From assembly GCA_003554005.1 (NCBI GenBank), contig PWEU01000120.1, forward strand, positions 1 through 13,106: DNA of 13,106 bases. Direction: 5' to 3'. Positions 7,840 through 13,106 of the stretch are shown in pieces (position 1 is the stretch's first letter; each line of letters begins with the position of its first letter). This DNA is from Nitriliruptoraceae bacterium. GTDB taxonomy: Bacteria > Actinomycetota > Nitriliruptoria > Nitriliruptorales > Nitriliruptoraceae. The translations under genes and the position numbers were made by a program. The notes under the pieces were generated by a model that was not told where the DNA came from, did not search any database, and saw only the letters and a list, made by a program, of their open reading frames with translations.

Positions 7840-8306
7840 GTGACATCCGACACCTCGAGGGCACCCTCGACGCCGCCGGTCTCCGGATCGCCGTCGTGGC
7901 GGCCCGGTTCAACGAGACGATCGTGCGCCAGCTCGTCGACGGTGCCACGGGGGCGCTGCTGCGCCACGGAGCCCGAGCCGAGGACCTCTCCGTGGTGTGG
8001 GTCCCGGGGGCGTGGGAGCTACCCGTCGTGCTGGACCGCCTGGCCGCCAGCGGCGAGGTGGATGCGCTGGTGGCGCTGGGGTGCGTCGTGAGGGGTGAGA
8101 CCACCCACTTCGACTACGTTGCGGGTGAGGGCTCCAACGGCACCGCGGCGGTGGCCAGGACCCACGGCATCGCCATCGGCAACGCCGTGCTGACGACGGA
8201 GGACTGGGACCAGGCCGTCGCCCGCGCCGGAGGCAAGCTCGGCAACAAGGGGGCGGAGGCCGCCCTGGCGGCGGTGGAGACCGCGACGCTGCTGCGGAGC
8301 CTGTGA
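7836..8306 (+). CDS. ribH: 6,7-dimethyl-8-ribityllumazine synthase
   Basis: RibH condenses the two precursors made by RibD (after dephosphorylation) and RibBA into lumazine, the substrate of RibE; family members assemble as pentamers or icosahedral shells. The 156-residue product has ARFNETI (23-29, the Phe stacks on the substrate), VPGAWELP (57-64), GCVVRGETTHFDYV (82-95, His91 the expected catalytic base) and the phosphate-binding KLGNKGAEAA near the C-terminus. The stretch ARTHGIAIGNAVLTTEDW replaces the more common PVxFGVLT form but is otherwise collinear. The GTG start overlaps the ribBA stop (GTGA) and the stop overlaps the next GTG, so ribE-ribBA-ribH-helD are chained by overlaps. Confidence 0.97.
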   Translation: MSDIRHLEGTLDAAGLRIAVVAARFNETIVRQLVDGATGALLRHGARAEDLSVVWVPGAWELPVVLDRLAASGEVDALVALGCVVRGETTHFDYVAGEGSNGTAAVARTHGIAIGNAVLTTEDWDQAVARAGGKLGNKGAEAALAAVETATLLRSL

Positions 8307-10594
8307 CCCCCGCCGCCGGCGAGGCCGCCGAGCACGGCGACCACGAGCCCACCCCGGTCGTCGAGCCGCGACCGGGGGACAAGCGTGCGGCGCTCGCGGC
8401 GGAGCAGGAGCACCTCGACCGCATCCCCGACCGCGTCGAGCTGCTGCGGCGTCGCGCCGAGGAACGGGCGGCCCAGGCGGCAGCGGACCGCTCCGGGGTC
8501 ACCTTCCAGGCGCGCTACGAGCGGGACGTCACCGCCCACCACCACGCCAGCCGGCGGGCCCGGTTCACCTTCGGTGACGTGGAGTCCCTGGCCTTCGGTC
8601 GGCTCGATCTCTCCGACGGTGACGAGCTCCACGTCGGGCGGGTGTCGGTGATCGACGAGGACGGCGACGTGCTGCTGGTCGACTGGCGCGCCCCGGCGGC
8701 GGCGGCCTTCTACCAGGCCACGGCGGCCCGCCCGATCGGGGTGGCCCGGCGCCGGACGCTGGTCACCCGTGGCCGGGAGCTGGTCGATCTCGACGACGAG
8801 TTGCTCGACGGCACCGCCGCCGAGCAACTCGGGCTGCGGGCGGTCACCGGGCAGGGCGCGCTGCTGGCGGCGCTGAGCCGGGACCGCAGCGGGACGATGC
8901 GCGACATCGTCGCGACGATCCAGGGAGAGCAGGACCGCATCATCCGGGCGCCGGCCACGGGCACCCTGGTGGTGTCCGGCGGGCCGGGCACCGGCAAGAC
9001 CGTCGTGGCGCTGCACCGGGTCGCCTACCTGCTCTACCGCGACCGCGACCGGTTCGAGGGCCGGGGCGTGCTGGTGATCGGCCCGTCGGCGGCGTTCACC
9101 GAGTACACGGCCCGGGTGCTCCCGGCGCTCGGCGAGGACCGTGCCGTGCAGCGGCCCATGGCGGCGCTGGCGCCCCGGGGGACCCGGATCCGGGGATGGG
9201 ACGACCCGGAGACCTCCCGCATCAAGGGTGACCTCGCCATGGTCGAGGTGCTGCGGCGCACCCTGTCCCGTGCCCTGCCCCCGATCCCGCCCACCACCCG
9301 CCTGTCCTTCGACGGCACCACCGTGTCCGTGCGCGGGACCACGCTCGAGACCCTGCGCCGACGCCACCTGGAGCGGCTCCGGGTCGACGTGCCCGGCGGC
9401 AGCTACCACGACCGTGCCCCGGTGGTGGCCGACGCCCTGGCCGACGCGCTGTTCTCGGCCTGGGCCTCCGCCCACCGGGCGGCTGGACGGCGGGTGCCCG
9501 AGGATCGTGAGGGCAGCGGGTTCAACGCCGCGGTGGACGCCGCCCCCGAGGTGATCCTGCTCCGGCGCTGCCTGTGGCCCGACGTCGACGCCGAGACGGT
9601 GCTGGCGGCGCTGGCCACCGGTGAGCTCCCGCTCGGCGAGGTGGCCGACGGGGTGCTGCCGGCTGTCGACGTCGCGCGGCTGGCCGCCGCGTGGGAGCGG
9701 GCGAGCTCCTGGACGGTCGACGACGTGGCCCTGCTCGACGAGCTGGTCGCGCTGCTCGGGACCCCGACCGCCAAGCGTCCCACCCCCCGCCCCCGCGAGG
9801 AGGCCGACGAGGGCATCCGGCTCAGCACCGAGGCGCTGCACGTGGAGGCCCCGGTGGTGGACGTGGAGGTCGAGGGCTACCGCGATTTCGCCCACGTCGT
9901 CGTCGACGAGGCCCAGGACCTCAGCCCGATGCAGTGGCGGACGGTCAGCCGGCGGGGTCCCTACGCCTCCTGGACGGTCGTCGGTGACCTGGCCCAGCGC
10001 AGCCGGGTGTCGGAACCGGCCGACTGGGAGGCCGTTGCCGCGCTGATCGGTCGTCGGGCGGTCGAGATCGCCCGGCTGGAGGTGAACTACCGCACGCCGT
10101 CGGAGATCGCGGAGCTCGCCACCGAGGTGCTCGCGGCCGCGGGCCACGACCCGGCGTTGGCGCCCCGGGCGGTGCGCTCGGCCGGGCAGCAGCCCCACCA
10201 CCTCGTCGCCGATGATCTGGCGACGGCCAGCGTCGAGGTGGTCGATGCCCTGCTCGCCGGCCGCGGCGGCACCGTCGGCGTGCTCGCCGACGACGACGAC
10301 GTCGCCGGCCTGCAGCGGGCCATCGCCTCGGGCGTGACGCGCGACGAGATCGACCGCGTCCGGGTGCTCGAGGTCCGTGAGGCCAAGGGGCTCGAGTTCG
10401 ACGACGTGGTGGTGGTCGGTCCCGACCGCATCGTCGGGCGCTCCGAGATCGGCACGCACCAGCTCTACGTCGCCGTGACCCGCGCCACCCGCTCGTTGAC
10501 CCTGGTCACCGAACCCGGCGTGAGCTTCCCCGGCGCCGACCGCTGTGACCGCAGCGACCGCAGCGAGCCGGCCGCCGCCGAGGACCCCGCTTGA
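8303..10594 (+). CDS. helD: HelD-like RNA polymerase recycling factor (UvrD-family helicase)
   Basis: HelD proteins are superfamily 1 ATPases that enter the channels of stalled RNA polymerase and release it from nucleic acid; in some actinobacteria they also protect against rifampicin. The 763-residue product has a charged helical N-terminus (about 27-85, likely the coiled-coil arm), the HelD-type VDWRAPAAAAFY (126-137), a Q motif (IQGEQDRII, 206-214) and Walker A GGPGTGKT (226-233). Further on are Walker B VVDEAQDL (533-540), GDLAQ (561-565), NYRTP (595-599), EAKGLEFDDVVVV (693-705) and YVAVTRAT (722-729). The long insert between Walker A and Walker B is expected of HelD rather than UvrD, Rep or PcrA. 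The GTG overlaps the ribH stop. The last residues contain a short Asp-Arg-Ser repeat. It converges on hisG with 21 bases between stops. Confidence 0.9.
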   Translation: MTPAAGEAAEHGDHEPTPVVEPRPGDKRAALAAEQEHLDRIPDRVELLRRRAEERAAQAAADRSGVTFQARYERDVTAHHHASRRARFTFGDVESLAFGRLDLSDGDELHVGRVSVIDEDGDVLLVDWRAPAAAAFYQATAARPIGVARRRTLVTRGRELVDLDDELLDGTAAEQLGLRAVTGQGALLAALSRDRSGTMRDIVATIQGEQDRIIRAPATGTLVVSGGPGTGKTVVALHRVAYLLYRDRDRFEGRGVLVIGPSAAFTEYTARVLPALGEDRAVQRPMAALAPRGTRIRGWDDPETSRIKGDLAMVEVLRRTLSRALPPIPPTTRLSFDGTTVSVRGTTLETLRRRHLERLRVDVPGGSYHDRAPVVADALADALFSAWASAHRAAGRRVPEDREGSGFNAAVDAAPEVILLRRCLWPDVDAETVLAALATGELPLGEVADGVLPAVDVARLAAAWERASSWTVDDVALLDELVALLGTPTAKRPTPRPREEADEGIRLSTEALHVEAPVVDVEVEGYRDFAHVVVDEAQDLSPMQWRTVSRRGPYASWTVVGDLAQRSRVSEPADWEAVAALIGRRAVEIARLEVNYRTPSEIAELATEVLAAAGHDPALAPRAVRSAGQQPHHLVADDLATASVEVVDALLAGRGGTVGVLADDDDVAGLQRAIASGVTRDEIDRVRVLEVREAKGLEFDDVVVVGPDRIVGRSEIGTHQLYVAVTRATRSLTLVTEPGVSFPGADRCDRSDRSEPAAAEDPA
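10538..10564 (+). repeat. Three 9-bp tandem repeats at the helD 3' end
   Basis: GACCGCTGT, GACCGCAGC and GACCGCAGC lie head to tail inside the helD coding sequence, giving DRCDRSDRS. A length change here would keep the frame because the unit is 9 bases. Probably simple slippage in a disordered tail. Confidence 0.7.
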
Positions 10595-10615
10595 GACCGT
10601 CCGCGAGCGTCCGGC

Positions 10616-11461
10616 CTAGAGGCGGCAGGCGAGGATGTCGGTGACGAGGATGCCACGGGCCCCGAGCGCCCATAGCTGGTCCATGATCGGGTTGGTCTCG
10701 CTGCGCAGCACCATCGACCGCACGGCGACCCAGCCCTTGTCGTGCAGCGGGCTGACCGTCGGCGACTCGATGCCCGGGGTCAGGGCGCAGGCTTCATCGA
10801 GGTGCTCCACCCGGACGTCGTAGTCCATCATCACGTACCTGCGGGCGATGATGACCCCGTTGAGTCGGCGGAGCAGTTGCTCGACGGCGCCGTTGGAGAC
10901 CGCCCCCTGGCGACGTACCAGCACGGCCTCCGACGTGAGGATCGGGTCGCCGAGGACCTCCAGGCCGGCCTGGCGCAGGGTCGTGCCCGTGGAGACCACG
11001 TCGGCGATCACGTCGGCCACCCCGAGCCGGACGGCGGTCTCCACCGCGCCGTCCAGCTTGATCACCTCGGCGTCGATCCCGCGGGCGGACAGGTCCCGCT
11101 CGACGATGCCGGGGTAGGAGGTCGCGATGCGGCGACCGGCCAACTCCTCGACCCTGGTGGCCGCGCCGGGGATGGCGGCGTAGCGGAAGGTGGAGCTGCC
11201 GAAGCCGAGGGCGAGCACCTCCTCGGCGTCGTTCTCGCCGTCCAACAGCAGGTCCCGGCCCGTGATGCCGATCTCGAGCTGGCCCGACCCGACGTAGGTC
11301 GCGATGTCCCGGGGGCGGAGGAAGAAGAACTCGGTGTCGTTGTCCGGGTCGCCCAGCACCAGCTCCCGCTGGTCGCGGCGTTGGCGGTAGCCGGCCTCTT
11401 TGAGCATCTCGGAGGCGGGCTCGGACAGGGTGCCCTTGTTGGGCACGGCGATGCGCAGCAT
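10616..11461 (-). CDS. hisG: ATP phosphoribosyltransferase, long form
   Basis: HisG joins ATP and PRPP in the first step of histidine synthesis and is normally inhibited by histidine. The 281-residue product begins MLRIAVPNKGTL and shows GQLEIGITGRDLL (60-72), SYPGIVERDL (115-124) and the PRPP-binding loop IADVVSTGTTLRQAGL (152-167). Residues from about 208 form the C-terminal regulatory domain, ending in GARGILVTDILACRL. The C-terminal domain makes it the long, self-regulated form, so no HisZ partner is needed. ATG at 11461 is preceded by GAGGT four bases away; the reading frame stays open well upstream, but that sequence does not resemble the family. It follows hisE after 116 bases and converges with helD. 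Confidence 0.96.
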   Translation of the reverse strand: MLRIAVPNKGTLSEPASEMLKEAGYRQRRDQRELVLGDPDNDTEFFFLRPRDIATYVGSGQLEIGITGRDLLLDGENDAEEVLALGFGSSTFRYAAIPGAATRVEELAGRRIATSYPGIVERDLSARGIDAEVIKLDGAVETAVRLGVADVIADVVSTGTTLRQAGLEVLGDPILTSEAVLVRRQGAVSNGAVEQLLRRLNGVIIARRYVMMDYDVRVEHLDEACALTPGIESPTVSPLHDKGWVAVRSMVLRSETNPIMDQLWALGARGILVTDILACRL

Positions 11462-11531
11462 CGGGACCTCGCAGGTCAGGGGCCCGGCGGGGCGGGCGGT
11501 GCGGACTCGTCGACGGGGGGAGCGGACCGGG

Positions 11532-11554
11532 TGCGCCTGCGACGCCGCGGCGCA
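11532..11554 (-). promoter_or_regulatory. Hairpin between hisE and hisG
   Basis: On the - strand TGCGCC and GGCGCA form 6-bp arms. Inside them GCG and CGC can pair around GCGT with a single bulged A. The element lies in the 116-base gap downstream of hisE and about 70 bases before hisG. It has no T-run. It could stabilise the hisE message or tune hisG expression, or be fortuitous. Confidence 0.35.
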
Positions 11555-11577
11555 GACGTGGCGCGGAGGTGGCGCGC

Positions 11578-11841
11578 TCAGAGGTGAGCGTAGACGTCCT
11601 CGAGGCTGAGGCCGGTCGCCAGCATGAGGACCTGGGCGTGGTAGAGGAGCTGGCTGATCTCCTCCGCCGCCCGCTCGGGCGACTCGTGCTCGGCGGCCAT
11701 CCAGGCCTCCGCCGCCTCCTCGACGACCTTCTTGCCGATGTGGTGCACGCCCGCATCGAGCGCCGCGACGGTGCCGGAGCCCGTGGGCCGGGTCTCGGCC
11801 TTCTCGGACAGCTCGGCGAAGAGCGCGTCGAAGGTCTTCAA
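11578..11841 (-). CDS. hisE: Phosphoribosyl-ATP pyrophosphatase
   Basis: HisE hydrolyses phosphoribosyl-ATP to phosphoribosyl-AMP, the second histidine step. The 87-residue product is a small all-alpha MazG-like protein with GKKVVEEAAEAWMAAEHE (36-53) and EEISQLLYHAQVLM (60-73), which supply the acidic metal-binding residues; it ends LSLEDVYAHL. The start is TTG at 11841, translated KTFDALFAEL. No ATG or GTG fits, the sequence matches the usual actinobacterial HisE N-terminus from here on, and GAGGTGG lies four bases upstream. A standalone HisE, rather than a HisIE fusion, next to hisG is the common actinobacterial arrangement. The gene is transcribed away from the small protein gene at 11974. 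Confidence 0.95.
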   Translation of the reverse strand: MKTFDALFAELSEKAETRPTGSGTVAALDAGVHHIGKKVVEEAAEAWMAAEHESPERAAEEISQLLYHAQVLMLATGLSLEDVYAHL

Positions 11842-11845
11842 CGTT

Positions 11846-11852
11846 CCACCTC
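11846..11852 (-). promoter_or_regulatory. Ribosome-binding site deciding the hisE TTG start
   Basis: On the - strand GAGGTGG is followed by four bases and TTG AAG ACC. This site, together with the protein alignment, supports a TTG start codon for hisE. Confidence 0.65.
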
Positions 11853-11884
11853 GCTGGCGGGAAGAGGGGTGCGGGAGCGGGGAC

Positions 11885-11902
11885 CGAGCGGCCGCCCGCT
11901 CG
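11885..11902. promoter_or_regulatory. 7-bp inverted repeat in the divergent hisE / DUF1844-like region
   Basis: CGAGCGG (11885-11891) and CCGCTCG (11896-11902) are perfect inverted arms around CCGC. The 132-base divergent region must hold promoters for both directions. On the - strand a TACGCT (11912-11917) just upstream could be the hisE -10, which would put this element at the very start of the hisE message. It may be an operator, a leader hairpin or chance. Confidence 0.35.
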
Positions 11903-11903
11903 C

Positions 11904-11931
11904 CGGACACCAGCGTACGCGCCGGTAGGCT
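11904..11931 (+). promoter_or_regulatory. Probable promoter of the DUF1844-like gene
   Basis: CGGACA (11904-11909) and TAGGCT (11926-11931) are separated by 16 bases and lie about 42 bases before the GTG at 11974. TAGGCT fits the housekeeping TANNNT -10, while the -35 only partly matches TTGACA. The position just ahead of a gene with a clear ribosome-binding site supports it. Confidence 0.45.
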
Positions 11932-11973
11932 GCCCCCCGACCACCACCGACCGATGCCCAAGAGGAGCGCCGC

Positions 11974-12477
11974 GTGAGCGACGTGCCGTTCGACCCCTCC
12001 ACCGCCGCCGACCTCGGGGGCCAGCAGCAGCCCTCGGAGGAGGAGATCCGTGCCTACCTCTCGCAGCTGCGGGAGGCTCCCGTCGACCAGGTGCTCGCCG
12101 AGGTGGTGAACGCGCTGCTCAACGCGGCCCAGGTCAAGGTCGGCCGGCGGGACGGGCGCCTGCTGATCGACACGGTGTCGGCGCTGACCGACACCGTCCG
12201 CGGTCACGTGCCCGAGCAGCTCACCCAGCAGCTGGATGAAGCCCTCACCCAGCTGCGGATGGCCCAGGTCGAGGGGGAGCAGCAGGTGGCCAAGGCCGCC
12301 GCTGCCGGCCAGGCCGAGTCGGGGGATCTGGCCACGGAGCCGGGTGCCACCGCCGACGCGGGAGCGGACCGCGGTGACGGCACCGCGCCCGAGGCCGGCG
12401 ACCAGCCGCCACCGGCCACCCCGCCGCCGGCGTCGGGCGGCAGCGCCGCCTCCCGGCTGTGGGTCCCCGGGCGCTGA
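11974..12477 (+). CDS. DUF1844-like small conserved protein
   Basis: The molecular function is not known. The 167-residue product has a helical region at about 20-100. There EIRAYLSQLREAPVDQVLAE and a segment ending LLIDTVSALTDTVRG resemble the DUF1844 family, which I recall occurring beside infC in other actinobacteria. The family call is from memory of the pattern, not a search. Residues about 100-155 are a low-complexity Ala/Gly/Pro/Thr/Asp tail, likely disordered. The protein ends abruptly in SRLWVPGR, a hydrophobic-basic motif that may dock on a partner. There is no signal peptide, membrane segment or catalytic motif. GTG at 11974 has AGAGGAG six bases upstream. It points toward infC but is separated from it by a 331-base leader with its own likely promoter. 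Confidence 0.85.
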   Translation: MSDVPFDPSTAADLGGQQQPSEEEIRAYLSQLREAPVDQVLAEVVNALLNAAQVKVGRRDGRLLIDTVSALTDTVRGHVPEQLTQQLDEALTQLRMAQVEGEQQVAKAAAAGQAESGDLATEPGATADAGADRGDGTAPEAGDQPPPATPPPASGGSAASRLWVPGR

Positions 12478-12480
12478 CCT

Positions 12481-12505
12481 CCTCCCGGGACACCGACCTC
12501 CCGGG
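12481..12505 (+). repeat. 9-bp direct repeat ahead of the infC promoter
   Basis: CCTCCCGGG occurs at 12481-12489 and 12497-12505, 16 bases apart, and each copy contains the palindrome CCCGGG. The second copy overlaps the place where a -35 element would lie, so a regulator-binding role is conceivable but unproven. Confidence 0.4.
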
Positions 12506-12514
12506 CGAGCGGGC

Positions 12515-12523
12515 TGCTACCCT
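12515..12523 (+). promoter_or_regulatory. infC: Extended -10 promoter for infC
   Basis: TGCTACCCT combines a TG dinucleotide with a TANNNT -10 hexamer, the extended -10 arrangement, which can work without a good -35 (none is clear here). Transcription would start near 12530 and give a leader of about 280 bases that begins just before the first hairpin. Confidence 0.45.
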
Positions 12524-12543
12524 CCATCACGCGTGCCCGAACG

Positions 12544-12577
12544 GCGCGATGGACACCGGCCCTCGGTGCCATCGCGC
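12544..12577 (+). promoter_or_regulatory. infC leader hairpin A (9 + 5 bp)
   Basis: GCGCGATGG (12544-12552) pairs perfectly with CCATCGCGC (12569-12577). After one bulged A, CACCG (12554-12558) pairs with CGGTG (12564-12568) around GCCCT. There is no T-run afterwards. Its 3' arm can pair alternatively with the 5' arm of the hairpin at 12693-12717. Confidence 0.6.
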
Positions 12578-12602
12578 GAGGCGCGGACAACCGAAGACAA
12601 GC

Positions 12603-12616
12603 GGTGCTCGAGCACC
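12603..12616 (+). promoter_or_regulatory. 14-bp perfect palindrome in the infC leader
   Basis: GGTGCTCGAGCACC is self-complementary over 14 bases. In DNA it could bind a dimeric protein. In RNA it has no spare loop bases, so a hairpin would need to open its centre, but it could mediate RNA-RNA pairing. Confidence 0.4.
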
Positions 12617-12654
12617 CACCCGCGAGGTCCAGCCTCCCCGGGTCGATGCGGTCA

Positions 12655-12673
12655 CCGGACGCAGCGCGTCCGG
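12655..12673 (+). promoter_or_regulatory. infC leader hairpin B (8 bp, 3-base loop)
   Basis: CCGGACGC (12655-12662) and GCGTCCGG (12666-12673) are perfect arms around AGC. A 5-bp hairpin (GACGA/TCGTC, 12676-12690) follows directly. Together with the flanking elements it makes a row of stems leading to the 11-bp hairpin. Confidence 0.5.
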
Positions 12674-12692
12674 CTGACGACGGCATCGTCCC

Positions 12693-12717
12693 GATGGCGA
12701 CCCTCCGGGTCGCCATC
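12693..12717 (+). terminator. infC leader hairpin C, possible attenuator stem
   Basis: GATGGCGACCC (12693-12703) and GGGTCGCCATC (12707-12717) form a perfect 11-bp stem with loop TCC, followed by TTCCGTCCC. The tail is only partly T-rich, so it is not a textbook intrinsic terminator. However, many high-G+C actinobacterial terminators lack a full T-run. It ends about 79 bases before the infC ribosome-binding site. CGATGGC in its 5' arm (12692-12698) is complementary to GCCATCG in the 3' arm of the 12544-12577 hairpin, which would allow an exclusive switch. Confidence 0.5.
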
Positions 12718-12795
12718 TTCCGTCCCGGCCCCCGCGCTCGGACGGGAAGTGCCACCACGCGAGCCCGCACCACCCAGGACGCCCGACACTGACCC

Positions 12796-12801
12796 AGGAG
12801 G
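12796..12801 (+). promoter_or_regulatory. infC: Ribosome-binding site placing the infC ATC start
   Basis: AGGAGG, a full Shine-Dalgarno sequence, is followed by seven bases and ATC at 12809. No ATG, GTG or TTG lies at a workable distance. This is the main evidence that infC starts at ATC. Confidence 0.75.
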
Positions 12802-12808
12802 CAGCGAC

Positions 12809-13106
12809 ATCGACGAGCAGCAGCGCCGGCTGAACGCGGACATCAAGGTCCCGCGGGTCCGGCTCGTGGACGCCGACGGCGAGCAGGTGGGCATCGTCCC
12901 CCTGGCCCAGGCGCTCCGCAGAGCCCGCGAGCAGGACCTCGATCTCGTCGAGGTGGCCCCCCAGGCGGATCCGCCGGTGTGTCGCATCATGGACTGGGGC
13001 AAGGCCAAGTACGAGGCCGAGCAGAAGCAGAAGGAGGCGCGCAAGCGCCAGAGCCAGATCTCCGTCAAGGAGATCAAGATGCGCCCCAAGATCTCGGACA
13101 ACGACT
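12809..13106 (+). CDS. infC: Translation initiation factor IF-3 (5' part, runs off the window)
   Basis: IF-3 binds the 30S subunit, prevents premature 50S joining and rejects wrong start codons. The 99 complete codons give an N-terminal domain: RLNADIKVPRVRLVDADGEQ (residues 8-27), then DLDLVEVAPQADPPVCRIMD, the Lys/Glu-rich linker and VKEIKMRPKISDND, all typical of the family. The chosen start is ATC at 12809, seven bases after AGGAGG. Rare AUU, AUA or AUC starts are a known infC feature, linked to IF-3 autocontrol. In-frame GTGs at 12749, 12566 and 12533 would add Pro/Arg-rich residues with unlike codon use. The last base of the window is an incomplete codon. rpmI and rplT usually follow infC but lie outside the window. 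Confidence 0.93.
   Translation, partial: MDEQQRRLNADIKVPRVRLVDADGEQVGIVPLAQALRRAREQDLDLVEVAPQADPPVCRIMDWGKAKYEAEQKQKEARKRQSQISVKEIKMRPKISDND

Larger units (their letters stand above)
12478..12808 (+). other. Non-coding infC leader region
   Basis: This 331-base gap has no credible gene. It holds, in order: a direct repeat, an extended -10 promoter, four perfect inverted repeats listed separately, a weaker hairpin (12718-12748: CGTCC pairs with GGACG, TTC with GAA around a bulged G), and the infC ribosome-binding site. Although infC's reading frame is open back to at least 12533, about 26 of 92 codons there end in A or T, against 4 of 99 in infC itself. The region is therefore not coding-like and is probably a transcribed, structured 5' leader. 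Confidence 0.7.

Noticed and set aside
8114..10459. A 781-codon open frame on the - strand opposite ribH and helD
   Set aside because: It lies wholly antisense to genes with complete family motifs. Long antisense frames are common in very G+C-rich DNA because stop codons are rare. Its translation is low-complexity and rich in Arg, Gly and His.
10595..10615. Bidirectional terminator between helD and hisG
   Set aside because: Only 21 bases lie between the stops, with no clear inverted repeat and no T-run on either strand.
12549..12677. A possible 42-codon leader peptide starting at ATG inside the first infC leader hairpin
   Set aside because: No ribosome-binding site and no telling codon run. 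Its stop falls 15 bases before the 11-bp hairpin, which is suggestive but not enough to call it.
12604..12792. A 62-codon frame ending just before the infC ribosome-binding site
   Set aside because: No ribosome-binding site, a Pro/Arg/Thr-rich product, and it crosses the perfect hairpins that better explain the region.
12533..12808. An N-terminal extension of IF-3 from GTG at 12533, 12566 or 12749
   Set aside because: Codon third positions are unlike the gene, the residues do not resemble IF-3, and the AGGAGG-ATC start fits the family.
15..13106. A new defence or biosynthetic system
   Set aside because: All but one of the protein genes match a known housekeeping or regulatory family, and the remaining DUF1844-like protein has no system-like neighbours.

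Overview
The window is a dense, very G+C-rich stretch of bacterial chromosome (roughly three quarters G+C by eye). GTG is the commonest start codon, neighbouring genes often share a 4-base stop/start overlap, and third codon positions are almost all G or C. The gene order (def, fmt, rsmB, rpe, riboflavin genes, hisE/hisG, infC) and the protein sequences point to the phylum Actinomycetota. A lineage such as Acidimicrobiia or Nitriliruptoria is possible but is only an inference. I see no mobile element, tRNA, rRNA, CRISPR array or prophage. Most of the window is core metabolism and translation.

Region by region, on the + strand: (1) 15-2919 carries def, fmt and rsmB, the genes for peptide deformylase, Met-tRNA formyltransferase and the 16S rRNA m5C967 methyltransferase. 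The first two add and remove the N-formyl group of initiator methionine. (2) 2997-4642 carries rpe and a two-domain response regulator with a GGDEF-type output domain. A promoter-like -10 and an 8-bp hairpin lie just ahead of rpe. (3) 4677-8306 is a complete riboflavin set, ribD-ribE-ribBA-ribH, which makes riboflavin from GTP and ribulose 5-phosphate. Rpe interconverts ribulose 5-phosphate and xylulose 5-phosphate, so rpe and the rib genes share a metabolite. (4) 8303-10594 is a HelD-like RNA polymerase-associated helicase whose start overlaps the ribH stop. On the - strand, hisE and hisG (11841 down to 10616) encode two early histidine-pathway enzymes and converge on helD. Back on the + strand are a DUF1844-like small protein (11974-12477), a 331-base non-coding leader, and the 5' part of infC (12809 to the window end).

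The least ordinary parts are these. The infC leader holds several perfect inverted repeats, and two of them can pair with each other, as expected of an attenuator. infC itself appears to start at ATC behind an AGGAGG ribosome-binding site. A response regulator with a variant GGDDF signature sits between rpe and ribD. helD is coupled to ribH. I found no evidence for an entirely new multi-gene system; the infC leader is the best candidate for something undescribed.
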